Origin: Cedecea sp000277545 | GTDB lineage: Bacteria; Pseudomonadota; Gammaproteobacteria; Enterobacterales; Enterobacteriaceae | Direction: 5' to 3' (one strand) | NCBI GenBank assembly: GCA_050847315.1 | Contig: CP193791.1 | Length of the DNA: 64,000 nucleotides | Part shown: positions 37,136 through 46,413 of the stretch, one piece after another | Layout: each line of letters opens with the position of its first letter | Numbering within the stretch: position 1 is the stretch's first letter | Program-made: the position numbers and the translations under genes | Notes under the pieces: generated by a model | Told to the model about the DNA's origin: nothing | What the model saw: the letters and a program-made list of their open reading frames with translations, nothing else | Databases searched by the model: none

Positions 37136-37282
37136 AATTTATCCTTCTGTTTTTGTCTCTGTTCGCATCGCATCTTAGCATACCGGACAAACCGCCGAGT
37201 TATTTCCGCCGCCTGTGATCGAGTTTGCAAATATTTAAAGAGAAATTTGCATTTCATTAACATCAATTCCACACTCCGCTTC

Positions 37283-37299
37283 ATCTGGTACGACCAGAT
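37283..37299 (+). promoter_or_regulatory. FadR operator of fadBA
   Basis: ATCTGGTACGACCAGAT is a perfect 17-bp palindrome matching the FadR consensus and the E. coli fadBA operator. It lies 27 bp before the fadB start, so FadR bound here would repress fatty-acid oxidation in the absence of long-chain acyl-CoA. Confidence 0.92.
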
Positions 37300-37325
37300 C
37301 CCATTGCTGGATTCAGGAGATTGAC

Positions 37326-39515
37326 ATGCTCTACCAAGGTGAAACCCTACATCTCGACTGGCTGGAAGACGGCATCGCCGAACTGGTTTTTGATGCCCCC
37401 GGCTCCGTCAACAAGCTGGATACAGCGACCGTCGCCAGCCTCGGCGAAGCGCTGGCCGTACTTGAAAAACAGCCTAACCTCAAAGGCCTGCTGCTGAGTT
37501 CCAGCAAATCCGCCTTCATCGTTGGCGCCGACATTACCGAATTCCTGTCGCTGTTCCTGGTCCCTGCCGAACAGCTGACCCACTGGCTGCAATTTGCCAA
37601 CAGCGTGTTTAACCGCCTGGAAGACTTGCCCGTCCCAACCATCGCCGCGGTGAATGGTTACGCGTTGGGCGGCGGATGCGAATGTGTACTGGCAACCGAT
37701 TACCGTCTGGCAACGCCGGATACCCGTATTGGCCTGCCGGAAACTAAGCTAGGCATTATGCCGGGCTTTGGCGGTTCCGTTCGTCTGCCGCGTTTATTGG
37801 GTGCCGATAGCGCGCTTGAAATTATCACCGCGGGCAAAGACGTTGGCGCAGCAGAAGCGCAAAAACTTGGCCTGGTTGATGGTGTGGTAAAAACCGAAAA
37901 ACTGCGTGACGGCGCACTGGCAGTCCTCCGCCAGGCGATCAAAGGCGAGCTTGACTGGCAGGCAAAACGCGCCCCGAAACTTGAGCCGTTACGTTTAAGC
38001 AAAATCGAAGCCGGTATGAGCTTCACCATTGCTAAAGGCATGGTGGCGCAGATCGCCGGGAAGCATTACCCAGCGCCAATGACTGCGGTAAAAACCATTG
38101 AAGCTGCCGCCGGTCTTGGCCGCGATGAAGCCCTGAAGCTGGAAACCCAAAGCTTTGTGCCGCTGGCTCGTTCCAATGAAGCCCGCGCGCTGGTCGGCAT
38201 CTTCCTGAACGATCAGTTTGTCAAAGGCAAAGCGAAAAAACTCACCAAAGATATCGAAACGCCTAAACACGCGGCCGTACTCGGCGCGGGTATTATGGGC
38301 GGCGGCATTGCTTATCAGTCCGCCTGGAAAGGCGTGCCGGTATTAATGAAAGACATTAACGAGAAGTCGCTGGCGCTGGGCATTAATGAAGCCAGCAAGC
38401 TGCTGAACAAACAGCTTGAGCGCGGCAAAATTGACGGCATGAAGCTGGCACAGGTGATTTCAACCATTCAGCCAACGCTGGAATACGCAGGGTTCGATCG
38501 TGTAGACGTTGTCGTTGAAGCCGTAGTTGAAAATCCGAAAGTGAAAAAAGCGGTGCTGGCAGAAACCGAAGATAAGGTTCGCCCTGATGCCGTGCTGGCT
38601 TCCAACACCTCAACCATCCCGATTAGCGAACTGGCAAGCGGGCTGAAACGCCCGGAAAACTTCTGTGGGATGCACTTCTTCAACCCGGTGCATCGCATGC
38701 CGCTGGTTGAAGTCATTCGCGGAGAAAAAACCTCAGACGCCACCCTCGCCAAAGTGGTGGCATGGGCAAGCAAAATGGGTAAAACCCCTATCGTGGTCAA
38801 TGACTGCCCGGGCTTCTTCGTCAACCGCGTGCTGTTCCCCTACTTTGCAGGCTTTAGCCAGTTGCTGCGCGACGGCGCGGATTTCCGCCAGATCGACAAA
38901 GTGATGGAAAAACAGTTCGGCTGGCCGATGGGCCCGGCTTACCTGCTGGACGTGGTCGGAATTGATACCGCCCATCACGCACAGGCGGTCATGGCCGCAG
39001 GCTTCCCGCAGCGTATGAACAAAGATTACCGCGACGCAATCGACGTTCTGTTTGATGCCGGACGCTACGGCCAGAAAACCCAGCAGGGCTTCTATCGTTT
39101 TAAAGAAGACAGCAAAGGCAAACCGCGCAAAGACCAGGACGAAGCTGTTGATGGCCTGCTGGCAGACGTGAGCCAGCCTAAGCGCAGCTTCAGCGACGAA
39201 GAAATTATCGCCCGCATGATGATCCCAATGGTCAACGAAGTGGTTCGCTGCCTCGAAGAAGGCGTGATTGCCAGCCCGGCAGAAGCCGATATGGCGCTGG
39301 TTTACGGCCTCGGTTTCCCTCCGTTCCACGGCGGCGCGTTCCGCTGGCTGGACACCCTGGGCAGCGCGAAGTATTTCGACATGGCGCAGCAGTACCAAAA
39401 CCTCGGCCCGCTGTACGTCGTGCCTGAAGGCCTTCAGGCCAAAGCATCACGCAACGAGCCGTACTATCCCCCGGTCGAGCCAGCCCGCCCGACCAGTGAC
39501 CTGAAAAGCGCCTGA
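37326..39515 (+). CDS. fadB: fatty-acid oxidation complex subunit alpha
   Basis: Multifunctional enzyme with enoyl-CoA hydratase/isomerase (about residues 1-190) and 3-hydroxyacyl-CoA dehydrogenase (about 310-700) activities; forms an alpha2beta2 complex with FadA. It is 729 aa, the E. coli length. The hydratase region has ALGGGCECVLATDYR and GLPETKLGIMPGFGG with the catalytic glutamates. The NAD-binding loop is GAGIMGGGIAYQSA, and HFFNPVHRMPLVEVI holds the dehydrogenase histidine. First gene of fadBA, behind a FadR operator. Confidence 0.98.
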   Translation: MLYQGETLHLDWLEDGIAELVFDAPGSVNKLDTATVASLGEALAVLEKQPNLKGLLLSSSKSAFIVGADITEFLSLFLVPAEQLTHWLQFANSVFNRLEDLPVPTIAAVNGYALGGGCECVLATDYRLATPDTRIGLPETKLGIMPGFGGSVRLPRLLGADSALEIITAGKDVGAAEAQKLGLVDGVVKTEKLRDGALAVLRQAIKGELDWQAKRAPKLEPLRLSKIEAGMSFTIAKGMVAQIAGKHYPAPMTAVKTIEAAAGLGRDEALKLETQSFVPLARSNEARALVGIFLNDQFVKGKAKKLTKDIETPKHAAVLGAGIMGGGIAYQSAWKGVPVLMKDINEKSLALGINEASKLLNKQLERGKIDGMKLAQVISTIQPTLEYAGFDRVDVVVEAVVENPKVKKAVLAETEDKVRPDAVLASNTSTIPISELASGLKRPENFCGMHFFNPVHRMPLVEVIRGEKTSDATLAKVVAWASKMGKTPIVVNDCPGFFVNRVLFPYFAGFSQLLRDGADFRQIDKVMEKQFGWPMGPAYLLDVVGIDTAHHAQAVMAAGFPQRMNKDYRDAIDVLFDAGRYGQKTQQGFYRFKEDSKGKPRKDQDEAVDGLLADVSQPKRSFSDEEIIARMMIPMVNEVVRCLEEGVIASPAEADMALVYGLGFPPFHGGAFRWLDTLGSAKYFDMAQQYQNLGPLYVVPEGLQAKASRNEPYYPPVEPARPTSDLKSA

Positions 39516-39524
39516 GGAGTGAAC

Positions 39525-40688
39525 ATGGAAAAGGTTGTTATTGTTGATGCCATCCGTACGCCGATGGGCCGCTCGAAAGGCGGCGCGTTCCGCAACGTTC
39601 GCGCTGAGGATCTGTCGGCGCATCTGATGCGCAGTATCCTGTCCCGTAACCCGGCACTCGAAGCCGCAGCACTGGACGATATCTACTGGGGCTGCGTCCA
39701 GCAGACGCTTGAGCAGGGTTTCAATATTGCCCGCAATGCATCGCTTCTGGCGGAAATTCCTCATTCAGTGCCAGCCACCACGGTGAACCGCCTGTGCGGT
39801 TCCTCCATGCAGGCGCTGCACGATGCAGCACGCATGATTCAAACCGGCGACGCGCATGCTTGCCTGATCGGCGGCGTGGAACACATGGGCCACGTACCGA
39901 TGACCCACGGGATTGATTTCCACCCTGGCCTCAGCCGCAACGTGGCAAAAGCTGCGGGCATGATGGGCCTGACGGCTGAAATGCTTTCCCGCTTACACGG
40001 CATCAGCCGTGAAATGCAGGATCAGTTTGCCGCGCGTTCCCATCAGCGCGCCTGGGCTGCCACAGAAGCCGGGCACTTCAAAGCGGAAATTATGCCGACC
40101 AGCGGTCACGATGCCGACGGCGTTCTGAAGCGTTACGACTACGATGAAGTGATTCGCCCGGAAACCACGGTTGAAGGGCTGGCGGCGCTGAAACCTGCTT
40201 TTGATCCGGTCAATGGCACCGTCACCGCAGGCACATCTTCGGCGCTGTCCGATGGGGCATCCGCGATGCTGCTGATGAGCGAAACTCGCGCCAAAGAGCT
40301 GGGCCTGAAAATTCGCGCACGCGTTCGCTCGATGGCCGTCGTCGGCTGCGACCCGTCCATTATGGGTTACGGCCCGGTGCCTGCATCCCGACTAGCGCTG
40401 AAAAAAGCGGGCCTGACCGCTCAGGATATCGACCTGTTTGAGATGAACGAAGCGTTTGCCGCCCAGATCCTGCCGTGCATTAAAGATCTGGGGCTGATGG
40501 ATAAGATCGACGAAAAGATCAACCTGAACGGTGGCGCGATCGCGCTGGGCCACCCGTTGGGCTGCTCCGGCTCCCGTATCAGCACCACGCTTATCAACCT
40601 GATGGAGCGTCGCGACGCGCAGTTTGGCCTGGCTACCATGTGTATTGGCCTGGGTCAGGGCATCGCGACCGTATTTGAACGCGTTTAA
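39525..40688 (+). CDS. fadA: 3-ketoacyl-CoA thiolase
   Basis: Thiolytic last step of beta-oxidation, partner of FadB. From the ATG at 39525 (MEKVVIVDAIRTPMGRSKGG) it is 387 aa, as in E. coli; an in-frame GTG two codons upstream is less likely because a GAGGAG ribosome site at 39514-39519 fits the ATG. The nucleophile Cys91 lies in NRLCGSSMQAL; the C-terminal GHPLGCSG histidine and the CIGLGQG cysteine complete the active site. It lies nine bases after the fadB stop. Confidence 0.98.
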   Translation: MEKVVIVDAIRTPMGRSKGGAFRNVRAEDLSAHLMRSILSRNPALEAAALDDIYWGCVQQTLEQGFNIARNASLLAEIPHSVPATTVNRLCGSSMQALHDAARMIQTGDAHACLIGGVEHMGHVPMTHGIDFHPGLSRNVAKAAGMMGLTAEMLSRLHGISREMQDQFAARSHQRAWAATEAGHFKAEIMPTSGHDADGVLKRYDYDEVIRPETTVEGLAALKPAFDPVNGTVTAGTSSALSDGASAMLLMSETRAKELGLKIRARVRSMAVVGCDPSIMGYGPVPASRLALKKAGLTAQDIDLFEMNEAFAAQILPCIKDLGLMDKIDEKINLNGGAIALGHPLGCSGSRISTTLINLMERRDAQFGLATMCIGLGQGIATVFERV

Positions 40689-40721
40689 TAAAAAACGAAA
40701 CTGAGTTTAGTTGCCGTGTTT

Positions 40722-40746
40722 CCCGCCTGTCAGGGGCGGGTTTTTT
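40722..40746 (+). terminator. fadBA terminator
   Basis: CCCGCC (40722-40727) pairs with GGCGGG (40735-40740), followed by six Ts. It lies 34 bases after the fadA stop. Confidence 0.88.
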
Positions 40747-40758
40747 ATATCTGAAAGA

Positions 40759-40787
40759 TAAAAAAAACCACCGACGATGCGGTGGCT
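40759..40787 (-). terminator. ubiD-fre terminator
   Basis: On the minus strand CCACCG (40780-40785) and CGGTGG (40768-40773) form a stem followed by seven Us. It lies just after the fre stop and back-to-back with the fadA terminator. Confidence 0.85.
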
Positions 40788-40807
40788 TATTCTGACGACG
40801 AACGGCC

Positions 40808-41509
40808 TTAAATAAAGGAGAAAGCGTCGCCGAACATATGTTCAACCAGCGCCCCGCGCTCGTTGCAGAACAGTTCACGGGCAATTTTCGCCATTTCGAA
40901 ACGACCTGCGATATAGATATCGTGCCCGCTCAGTGAAGCGTGATCCTGCATAACGGCGGTGAGTACAGTCCCGCTCCGGCCACGCCAGCCTTCTTCCGGC
41001 TGCTCAACCACGGCTTCAACACGCAGATTAGGATGCTGCAGGGTCAGCCCTTCCAGCTCGGCCAGGTCGTAAAGATGCTTCTCTTCGCGGCCGCCCCAAT
41101 AGATTGCAATTTCACGCTCTGGGTTACGCGCCAGCGCCGTCAGCAGAATAGAACGAACGTAAGAGAACCCCGTGCCGCCGGCAATCAGGATAAGAGGACG
41201 GTCTTCATCTTCGCGCAGCCACGCATCACCGTGTGGCATATCAACCACAATTTCTTGCCCTTTCAGAATACGGTCCATTACCGCCATGGCATAGAGGTTG
41301 AGCTCAGAGGCACCAATATGTAATTCAATGAACTCACGCTCGCTCGGCGTGGAAGCCATAGAGAACGGGCGCTTATCCCGCTCATCCATCACCACCATCA
41401 AATACTGCCCGGCCTGGAATGAGAAATCGCCTTCCGGCAGCAATCGAACGCGATATACCGTGTCGGTTATCGCTTCTACCGAGGTCACTTTACAGCTTAA
41501 GGTTGTCAT
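40808..41509 (-). CDS. fre: NAD(P)H-flavin reductase
   Basis: Reduces free riboflavin, FMN and FAD with NAD(P)H; supplies reduced flavin to several systems, which may include the flavin of UbiX/UbiD chemistry. From the ATG at 41509 (MTTLSCKVTSVEAI) it is 233 aa, as in E. coli; an in-frame ATG seven codons upstream is not conserved. The flavin motif RPFSMAS and the nucleotide motif GGTGFSYVRSIL are present. It follows ubiD by 47 bp. Confidence 0.96.
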   Translation of the reverse strand: MTTLSCKVTSVEAITDTVYRVRLLPEGDFSFQAGQYLMVVMDERDKRPFSMASTPSEREFIELHIGASELNLYAMAVMDRILKGQEIVVDMPHGDAWLREDEDRPLILIAGGTGFSYVRSILLTALARNPEREIAIYWGGREEKHLYDLAELEGLTLQHPNLRVEAVVEQPEEGWRGRSGTVLTAVMQDHASLSGHDIYIAGRFEMAKIARELFCNERGALVEHMFGDAFSFI

Positions 41510-41556
41510 GCGTCCCCTCTGTCGGGTCAATAATGCTAAACCGTAAAGGTCGCCAC

Positions 41557-43041
41557 TCAGGCGCCTTTGTCGTTATCAAAAATAGCCAGTTCATCCCAGA
41601 TTGCATCAATACGCGCGCATACCTCAACATCTTTCTTGATTGGGCGCCCCCATTCACGCTGGGTTTCGCCCGGCCATTTATTGGTGGCGTCCAGTCCCAT
41701 TTTAGAGCCTAGCCCGGAAACCGGGGAGGCAAAATCCAGATAGTCTATCGGCGTGTTATCCACCAGCACCGTATCACGGGACGGATCCATACGCGTAGTG
41801 ATCGCCCAGATGACATCGTTCCAGTCGCGTGCATTGACGTCGTCATCACACACAATAACAAACTTGGTGTACATGAACTGACGCAGGAACGACCAAACCC
41901 CCATCATGACTCGCTTGGCATGTCCGGCATACTGTTTTTTAATCGTCACTACCGCGAGTCGGTATGAACACCCTTCCGGCGGGAGATAGAAATCAATAAT
42001 CTCCGGAAATTGCTTTTGCAGGATGGGTACCAGCACTTCATTAAGCGCCACACCCAGCACCGCAGGCTCATCCGGCGGGCGGCCAGTGTAGGTGGAATGG
42101 TAAATCGCATCCTGCCGCTGGGTGACGTGGGTTACGGTGAATACCGGGAAGCTATCCACTTCGTTGTAGTACCCCGTATGGTCGCCATACGGGCCTTCCG
42201 GTGCCATTTCACCAGGCTCAATGTAACCTTCCAGCACAATTTCTGCACCTGCAGGAACTTCAAGATCGTTGGAGATACATTTCACGACCTCGGTTTTGGT
42301 CCCGCGCAGCAGCCCGGCAAAAGCATATTCGGAAAGCGTATCCGGCACCGGCGTCACCGCCCCAAGAATGGTTGCGGGATCTGCGCCAAGCGCGACGGAG
42401 ACAGGGAAGCGCTCACCCGGGTGAGCCTCACACCATTCCTGGAAGTCCAGCGCACCGCCGCGATGAGACAACCAGCGCATAATCAGCTTGTTTTTGCCGA
42501 TCAGCTGCTGGCGGTAAATCCCCAGATTCTGGCGCTCTTTATGCGGACCACGGGTGACCGTTAACCCCCAGGTAATCAGCGGGGCGACGTCTTCCGGCCA
42601 GCAGCGCATGATCGGAATGCGATTAAGATCGACCTCATCCCCTTCCCAAACCTGCTCCTGGCAAGGTGCATTACGCAGACGTTTAGTCGGCATATTCAGA
42701 ACTTGTTTGAACTGCGGCAGCTTATCAAACAGGTCGCGGAAGCCTTTTGGCGGCTCCGGTTCTTTAAGGAAAGCCAGCAGTTTCCCGACTTCACGCAGGG
42801 CAGTAACGTCCTCCTGCCCCATGCCCATTGCTACGCGTTTCGGCGTTCCAAACAGGTTACATAGCACCGGCATGGTGTAGCCTTTCGGGTTTTCAAACAG
42901 CAAAGCCGGGCCACCGGCTCGCAGCGTGCGGTCGGCAATTTCGGTCATTTCCAGATTCGGATCGACAGGCAATGCGATACGTTTGAGTTCGCCCTGCTGC
43001 TCAAGCAGCGCAAGAAATTCGCGTAGGTCGTGGTATTTCAT
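41557..43041 (-). CDS. ubiD: 4-hydroxy-3-polyprenylbenzoate decarboxylase
   Basis: Prenylated-FMN dependent decarboxylase of ubiquinone synthesis. From the ATG at 43041 (MKYHDLREFL) it is 494 aa; E. coli is 497 because it starts three codons earlier (MDAMKY), where this genome has no start codon, and an ATG at 43074 would add 11 residues. The ribosome site is weak for every option. Conserved motifs include ENPKGY, RWLSHRGGALD, EGPYGDHTGYY (catalytic glutamate region) and DDDVNARDWNDVIWA. Confidence 0.95.
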   Translation of the reverse strand: MKYHDLREFLALLEQQGELKRIALPVDPNLEMTEIADRTLRAGGPALLFENPKGYTMPVLCNLFGTPKRVAMGMGQEDVTALREVGKLLAFLKEPEPPKGFRDLFDKLPQFKQVLNMPTKRLRNAPCQEQVWEGDEVDLNRIPIMRCWPEDVAPLITWGLTVTRGPHKERQNLGIYRQQLIGKNKLIMRWLSHRGGALDFQEWCEAHPGERFPVSVALGADPATILGAVTPVPDTLSEYAFAGLLRGTKTEVVKCISNDLEVPAGAEIVLEGYIEPGEMAPEGPYGDHTGYYNEVDSFPVFTVTHVTQRQDAIYHSTYTGRPPDEPAVLGVALNEVLVPILQKQFPEIIDFYLPPEGCSYRLAVVTIKKQYAGHAKRVMMGVWSFLRQFMYTKFVIVCDDDVNARDWNDVIWAITTRMDPSRDTVLVDNTPIDYLDFASPVSGLGSKMGLDATNKWPGETQREWGRPIKKDVEVCARIDAIWDELAIFDNDKGA

Positions 43042-43230
43042 GCAATTTATCGTGACGTCGGATTTGGCCGTCATTATACGGACTTCACCGCCACCATGCT
43101 GTATTTTTGTTAAATTAGCGTGAAACTGGCCGCCTGCCGGCCGCCCCCGGACAGGTTATACTGAAGCTGTGTATCTCTGCGAAGGACGTTTTGTTATTCT
43201 GACGCGCTGAAGCGGGCGAAAAGAGAAATT

Positions 43231-43719
43231 ATGCAATCCTGGTATCTTCTTTACTGTAAACGTGGTCAATTACTGCGCGCCAAAGAGCATCTTGAGCGCC
43301 AGGAAGTTAATTGTCTTACACCAATGATCACGCTGGAAAAAATGGTGCGTGGTAAAAGAGCTGCGGTCAGCGAGCCTCTGTTCCCTAATTACCTGTTTGT
43401 CGAGTTCGATCCAGAATCCATCCATACCACCACGGTGAATTCCACCCGTGGCGTCAGCCATTTTGTTCGCTTCGGCGCGCAGCCGGCAACGGTTCCGGAA
43501 ACAGTGATTCATGAACTGATGCACTATCAAATAGAGAATATCCTCGACCCAGAAACGCCGTATCCCGGCGATAGCGTGGTGATTACCGAAGGGGCCTTCA
43601 AGGGATTAGAAGCCATCTTCGCTGAACCAGACGGTGAAGCTCGCTCAATGTTGCTGCTGAATTTACTGAATAAGCAGGTGCAGCAAAGCATCAGGAATAC
43701 CGACTTCCGCAAGGTTTAA
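43231..43719 (+). CDS. rfaH: transcription antiterminator RfaH
   Basis: NusG paralogue recruited at ops sites to boost expression of long LPS, capsule and conjugation operons. It is 162 aa as in E. coli, beginning MQSWYLLYCKRGQLLRAKEHL, with the NGN domain and a C-terminal segment that switches between alpha-helical and beta KOW forms. Divergent from ubiD; ends at a bidirectional terminator shared with hemB. Confidence 0.97.
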   Translation: MQSWYLLYCKRGQLLRAKEHLERQEVNCLTPMITLEKMVRGKRAAVSEPLFPNYLFVEFDPESIHTTTVNSTRGVSHFVRFGAQPATVPETVIHELMHYQIENILDPETPYPGDSVVITEGAFKGLEAIFAEPDGEARSMLLLNLLNKQVQQSIRNTDFRKV

Positions 43720-43722
43720 TGC

Positions 43723-43750
43723 AAAGAGGCCAGCAAATGCTGGCCTCTTT
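43723..43750. terminator. bidirectional terminator between rfaH and hemB
   Basis: AAAGAGGCCAGCA (43723-43735) and TGCTGGCCTCTTT (43738-43750) form a 13-bp inverted repeat followed by CTTCC. It lies between the converging ends of rfaH and hemB. Confidence 0.85.
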
Positions 43751-43765
43751 CTTCCTGAATCGCAA

Positions 43766-44788
43766 CTAGCGCTGCATCTGCTCATCGTGAAGCCATTGGG
43801 CAACACGTTTTGAGAAATACGTCAGCACGCCATCCGCGCCAGCACGCTTAAAGCACATCAAAGATTCCATAATGGCCGGTTTTTCGGCCAGCCAGCCGTT
43901 CTGAATCGCAGCCATATGCATGGCATATTCACCGGATACCTGGTAGGCAAATGTTGGCACCCCAAAGGTGTCTTTCACGCGGCGCACAACGTCGAGATAA
44001 GGCATCCCAGGTTTCACCATCACCATGTCGGCCCCTTCCTGCAGATCTTGCGCCACTTCCTGCAAAGCTTCGTCGCTGTTAGCCGGATCCATCTGGTAAG
44101 TCTTCTTATTGCCGCCCTTCAGGTTACCGGAAGAGCCAATGGCATCCCGGAACGGGCCGTAGTAGCAGGAAGCATATTTTGCGGCATAGGACATGATCTG
44201 GGTATTCACGAAGCCATCAGCTTCTAACCGGTCCCGGATAGCGCCAATACGTCCATCCATCATATCGCTAGGCGCGACAATTTCGGCCCCGGCTTCAGCA
44301 TGGGAAAGGGCCTGACGAACCAGAATCTCGCGAGTGACGTCGTTGATCACATAGCCATCAGCGTCAATGACACCGTCCTGCCCGTGAGTGGTGTAAGGGT
44401 CCAGGGCAACGTCAGTCAGCAACCCAAGCTCAGGCACAGCATCTTTCAGCGCACGCACAGCGCGCTGTACCAGGCCATTTGGGTTATAGGCTTCTTCCGC
44501 ATGCAGCGATTTCCCGTCGCTTTCAATGACCGGGAACAAAGAGAGCACAGGGACGCCCAGCTTCGCGACCACCTCTGCTTCTTTCAGCAGTTGATCGATA
44601 GTCATACGATAAACCCCCGGCATAGACGGCACTTCCTGCTGCTGGTTGTGGCCTTCCATGACAAACACAGGGTAAATAAGGTCGTTTACCGTCAGCTGGT
44701 TTTCAGCCACAAGACGACGGCTGAAGTCATGACGACGTACGCGGCGCATACGACGCCCGGGAAACGTACCGGGAAATGCATAGCTCAT
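43766..44788 (-). CDS. hemB: porphobilinogen synthase, magnesium-type
   Basis: Condenses two 5-aminolevulinates into porphobilinogen. It is 340 aa and much closer to the Pseudomonas/Yersinia-type enzyme than to E. coli HemB. The catalytic lysines are Lys204 (SYAAKYASCYYGPF) and Lys259 (MVKPGMPYLD). The region that binds catalytic zinc through three cysteines in E. coli reads DVALDPYTTHGQDG (about 126-139), with Asp and no Cys, the metal-switch sequence of magnesium-dependent enzymes. E. coli has no hemB at this locus. Its start overlaps the tatD stop by 4 bp. Confidence 0.93.
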   Translation of the reverse strand: MSYAFPGTFPGRRMRRVRRHDFSRRLVAENQLTVNDLIYPVFVMEGHNQQQEVPSMPGVYRMTIDQLLKEAEVVAKLGVPVLSLFPVIESDGKSLHAEEAYNPNGLVQRAVRALKDAVPELGLLTDVALDPYTTHGQDGVIDADGYVINDVTREILVRQALSHAEAGAEIVAPSDMMDGRIGAIRDRLEADGFVNTQIMSYAAKYASCYYGPFRDAIGSSGNLKGGNKKTYQMDPANSDEALQEVAQDLQEGADMVMVKPGMPYLDVVRRVKDTFGVPTFAYQVSGEYAMHMAAIQNGWLAEKPAIMESLMCFKRAGADGVLTYFSKRVAQWLHDEQMQR

Positions 44789-45585
44789 TTAACTTTCTCC
44801 TGATTAAAACCCAGTCGGAATAACCGACGAGCATTGTCATCTGTTACCTGCGCAAGCCAGGCCGGGTCTTCACCGCGCCATTCGGCGACCTTATTCAGGA
44901 TATGGGGCAGATAACAGGGTTCGTTGCGGCGGGATGCAGGTTTTGGTTGTAGATCCCGGGGCAACAAATAGGGCGCATCGGTTTCCAGCAGCAGTTGCTG
45001 AGCGGGGATAACCGGAAGTAACTCTCTTAATGCCAGGCCGCGGCGCTCGTCGCAAACCCAGCCGGTAATGCCGATAAACAGTCCGCGAAGCAGGCAATCG
45101 CGGGCTTCCTCTTCAGTTCCGGTAAAGCAGTGCAGCACCACGCCGGGCAGTTGATCCAACCAGGGGTCAAGTAGCGCAAGAAAACGTTCATGTGCATCCC
45201 GGCAGTGTAAAAATACCGGCATCATCAGCTCCGCGGCCAGCGCCAACTGCGCGGTGAAAGCGCGTTCCTGCTCTGCAGGAGTAGAAAAGTTACGGTTAAA
45301 ATCCAGACCGCATTCGCCGATAGCGACGACCTGCGGGGCCGCCGCTAAACGGCGGATGGCACCCGCAGTTTCGTCATTCCACTGGCTGGCATCATGGGGA
45401 TGCACTCCGGCGGTGGACCAGCAGTTTTCATGCTGCTGCGCCAGGCGTAACGCTTGTTCACTTTCATGGAGGTTGGTACCGGTCAACATCATGCCACTCA
45501 GGCCAGCCTGCCATGCGCGAGCGACCACATCCTCGTGATCTTTTGCGAATTGAGAACTGGTTAAATTCACGCCAATATCAAACAT
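44785..45585 (-). CDS. tatD: 3'-5' ssDNA/RNA exonuclease TatD
   Basis: Metal-dependent nuclease of the TatD family; quality-control and DNA-repair roles are reported, and it is not needed for Tat export. From the ATG at 45585 (MFDIGVNLTSSQF), preceded by GGAGGGAG, it is 266 aa (E. coli 260). Motifs: TAGVHPHDA, GECGLDFNR, HCRDAHERF, LETDAPYLLPRD. An open frame continues far upstream but overlaps tatC and is rejected. It overlaps hemB by 4 bp. Confidence 0.95.
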   Translation of the reverse strand: MFDIGVNLTSSQFAKDHEDVVARAWQAGLSGMMLTGTNLHESEQALRLAQQHENCWSTAGVHPHDASQWNDETAGAIRRLAAAPQVVAIGECGLDFNRNFSTPAEQERAFTAQLALAAELMMPVFLHCRDAHERFLALLDPWLDQLPGVVLHCFTGTEEEARDCLLRGLFIGITGWVCDERRGLALRELLPVIPAQQLLLETDAPYLLPRDLQPKPASRRNEPCYLPHILNKVAEWRGEDPAWLAQVTDDNARRLFRLGFNQEKVK

Positions 45586-45602
45586 CTCTCCCTCCAAACG
45601 AC

Positions 45603-45622
45603 AACCGCCCCTGAGGGCGGTT
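45603..45622 (-). terminator. hairpin after tatC
   Basis: AACCGCCC (45603-45610) and GGGCGGTT (45615-45622) pair around CTGA, just past the tatC stop. The following bases on the minus strand (GTCGTTTGG) are only weakly U-rich, so it is perhaps a partial terminator or 3' stabiliser before tatD. Confidence 0.55.
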
Positions 45623-45628
45623 ATTTCA

Positions 45629-46411
45629 TTACTGCTCTTTTTCCGAGCGCGTCTCTTCAGATTCAGGCTCATCATCTTCATCGCCATTACGCCCTTTTCC
45701 GACGTAGAAGCGGGAGAAGAAGACACCAACCTCAAACAGGCAGTACATTGGCACCGCCAGAAGGGTTTGCGAGAAAACATCCGGCGGCGTTAACAGCATG
45801 CCGACAACAAAAGCCCCAACCAGAATATAAGGGCGCTTCTGTTTCAATGATTCCGGTGTTGTCACCCCCATCCAGCACAGCAGGATAATGGCGACGGGCA
45901 CCTCAAACGCTACGCCAAAGGCCATGAACAGCGACATCACAAAGTCGAGATATTTCGTGATGTCCGTCGAGACGACCACCCCTATTGGCGCAGTTTTTGT
46001 CAGGAAACCAAAGGCAAGCGGGAAGACCACAAAATACGCAAAGGCAATGCCGATATAAAAAAGCAGCGTGCTGGAGAACAGCAGCGGCATCACCAGCTTA
46101 CGCTCATGCTTGTACAATGCAGGGGCAACAAAAGCCCAGATCTGGTACAGAATGACCGGCGCGGCCAGGAACACCGAAACGTAAATGGTTAATTTTATCG
46201 GGGTAAAGAACGGTGACGCGACATCGGTCGCAATCATCGTTGAGCCCAACGGCATATGTTTTATCAGCGGGGCGGAAACCACCTGATAGATGTCATTGGC
46301 GAAATAGACCAGCGCCAGGAAAATCACCAGCACGGCGATCATGCTGTTCAGCAGGCGCTTACGCAGCTCGATCAGATGGCTAATGAGCGGTTGGGTATCT
46401 TCAACAGCCAT
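45629..46411 (-). CDS. tatC: Sec-independent translocase TatC
   Basis: Polytopic inner-membrane receptor for twin-arginine signal peptides. It is 260 aa (E. coli 258). It begins MAVEDTQPLISHLIELRKRLLNS and has six hydrophobic segments; conserved HLIELRKRL, FVAPALYKHERK and the acidic residue in LGFLTKTAPIGV-type loops are visible. The tail is highly acidic (DEDDEPESEE). Two bases after tatB. Confidence 0.97.
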   Translation of the reverse strand: MAVEDTQPLISHLIELRKRLLNSMIAVLVIFLALVYFANDIYQVVSAPLIKHMPLGSTMIATDVASPFFTPIKLTIYVSVFLAAPVILYQIWAFVAPALYKHERKLVMPLLFSSTLLFYIGIAFAYFVVFPLAFGFLTKTAPIGVVVSTDITKYLDFVMSLFMAFGVAFEVPVAIILLCWMGVTTPESLKQKRPYILVGAFVVGMLLTPPDVFSQTLLAVPMYCLFEVGVFFSRFYVGKGRNGDEDDEPESEETRSEKEQ

Positions 46412-46413
46412 AG

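Noticed and set aside
45586..45780. N-terminal extension of tatD into tatC
   Set aside because: The ATG at 45585 has a strong GGAGGGAG site and the conserved MFDIGVNLTS start; the extension has no homology.
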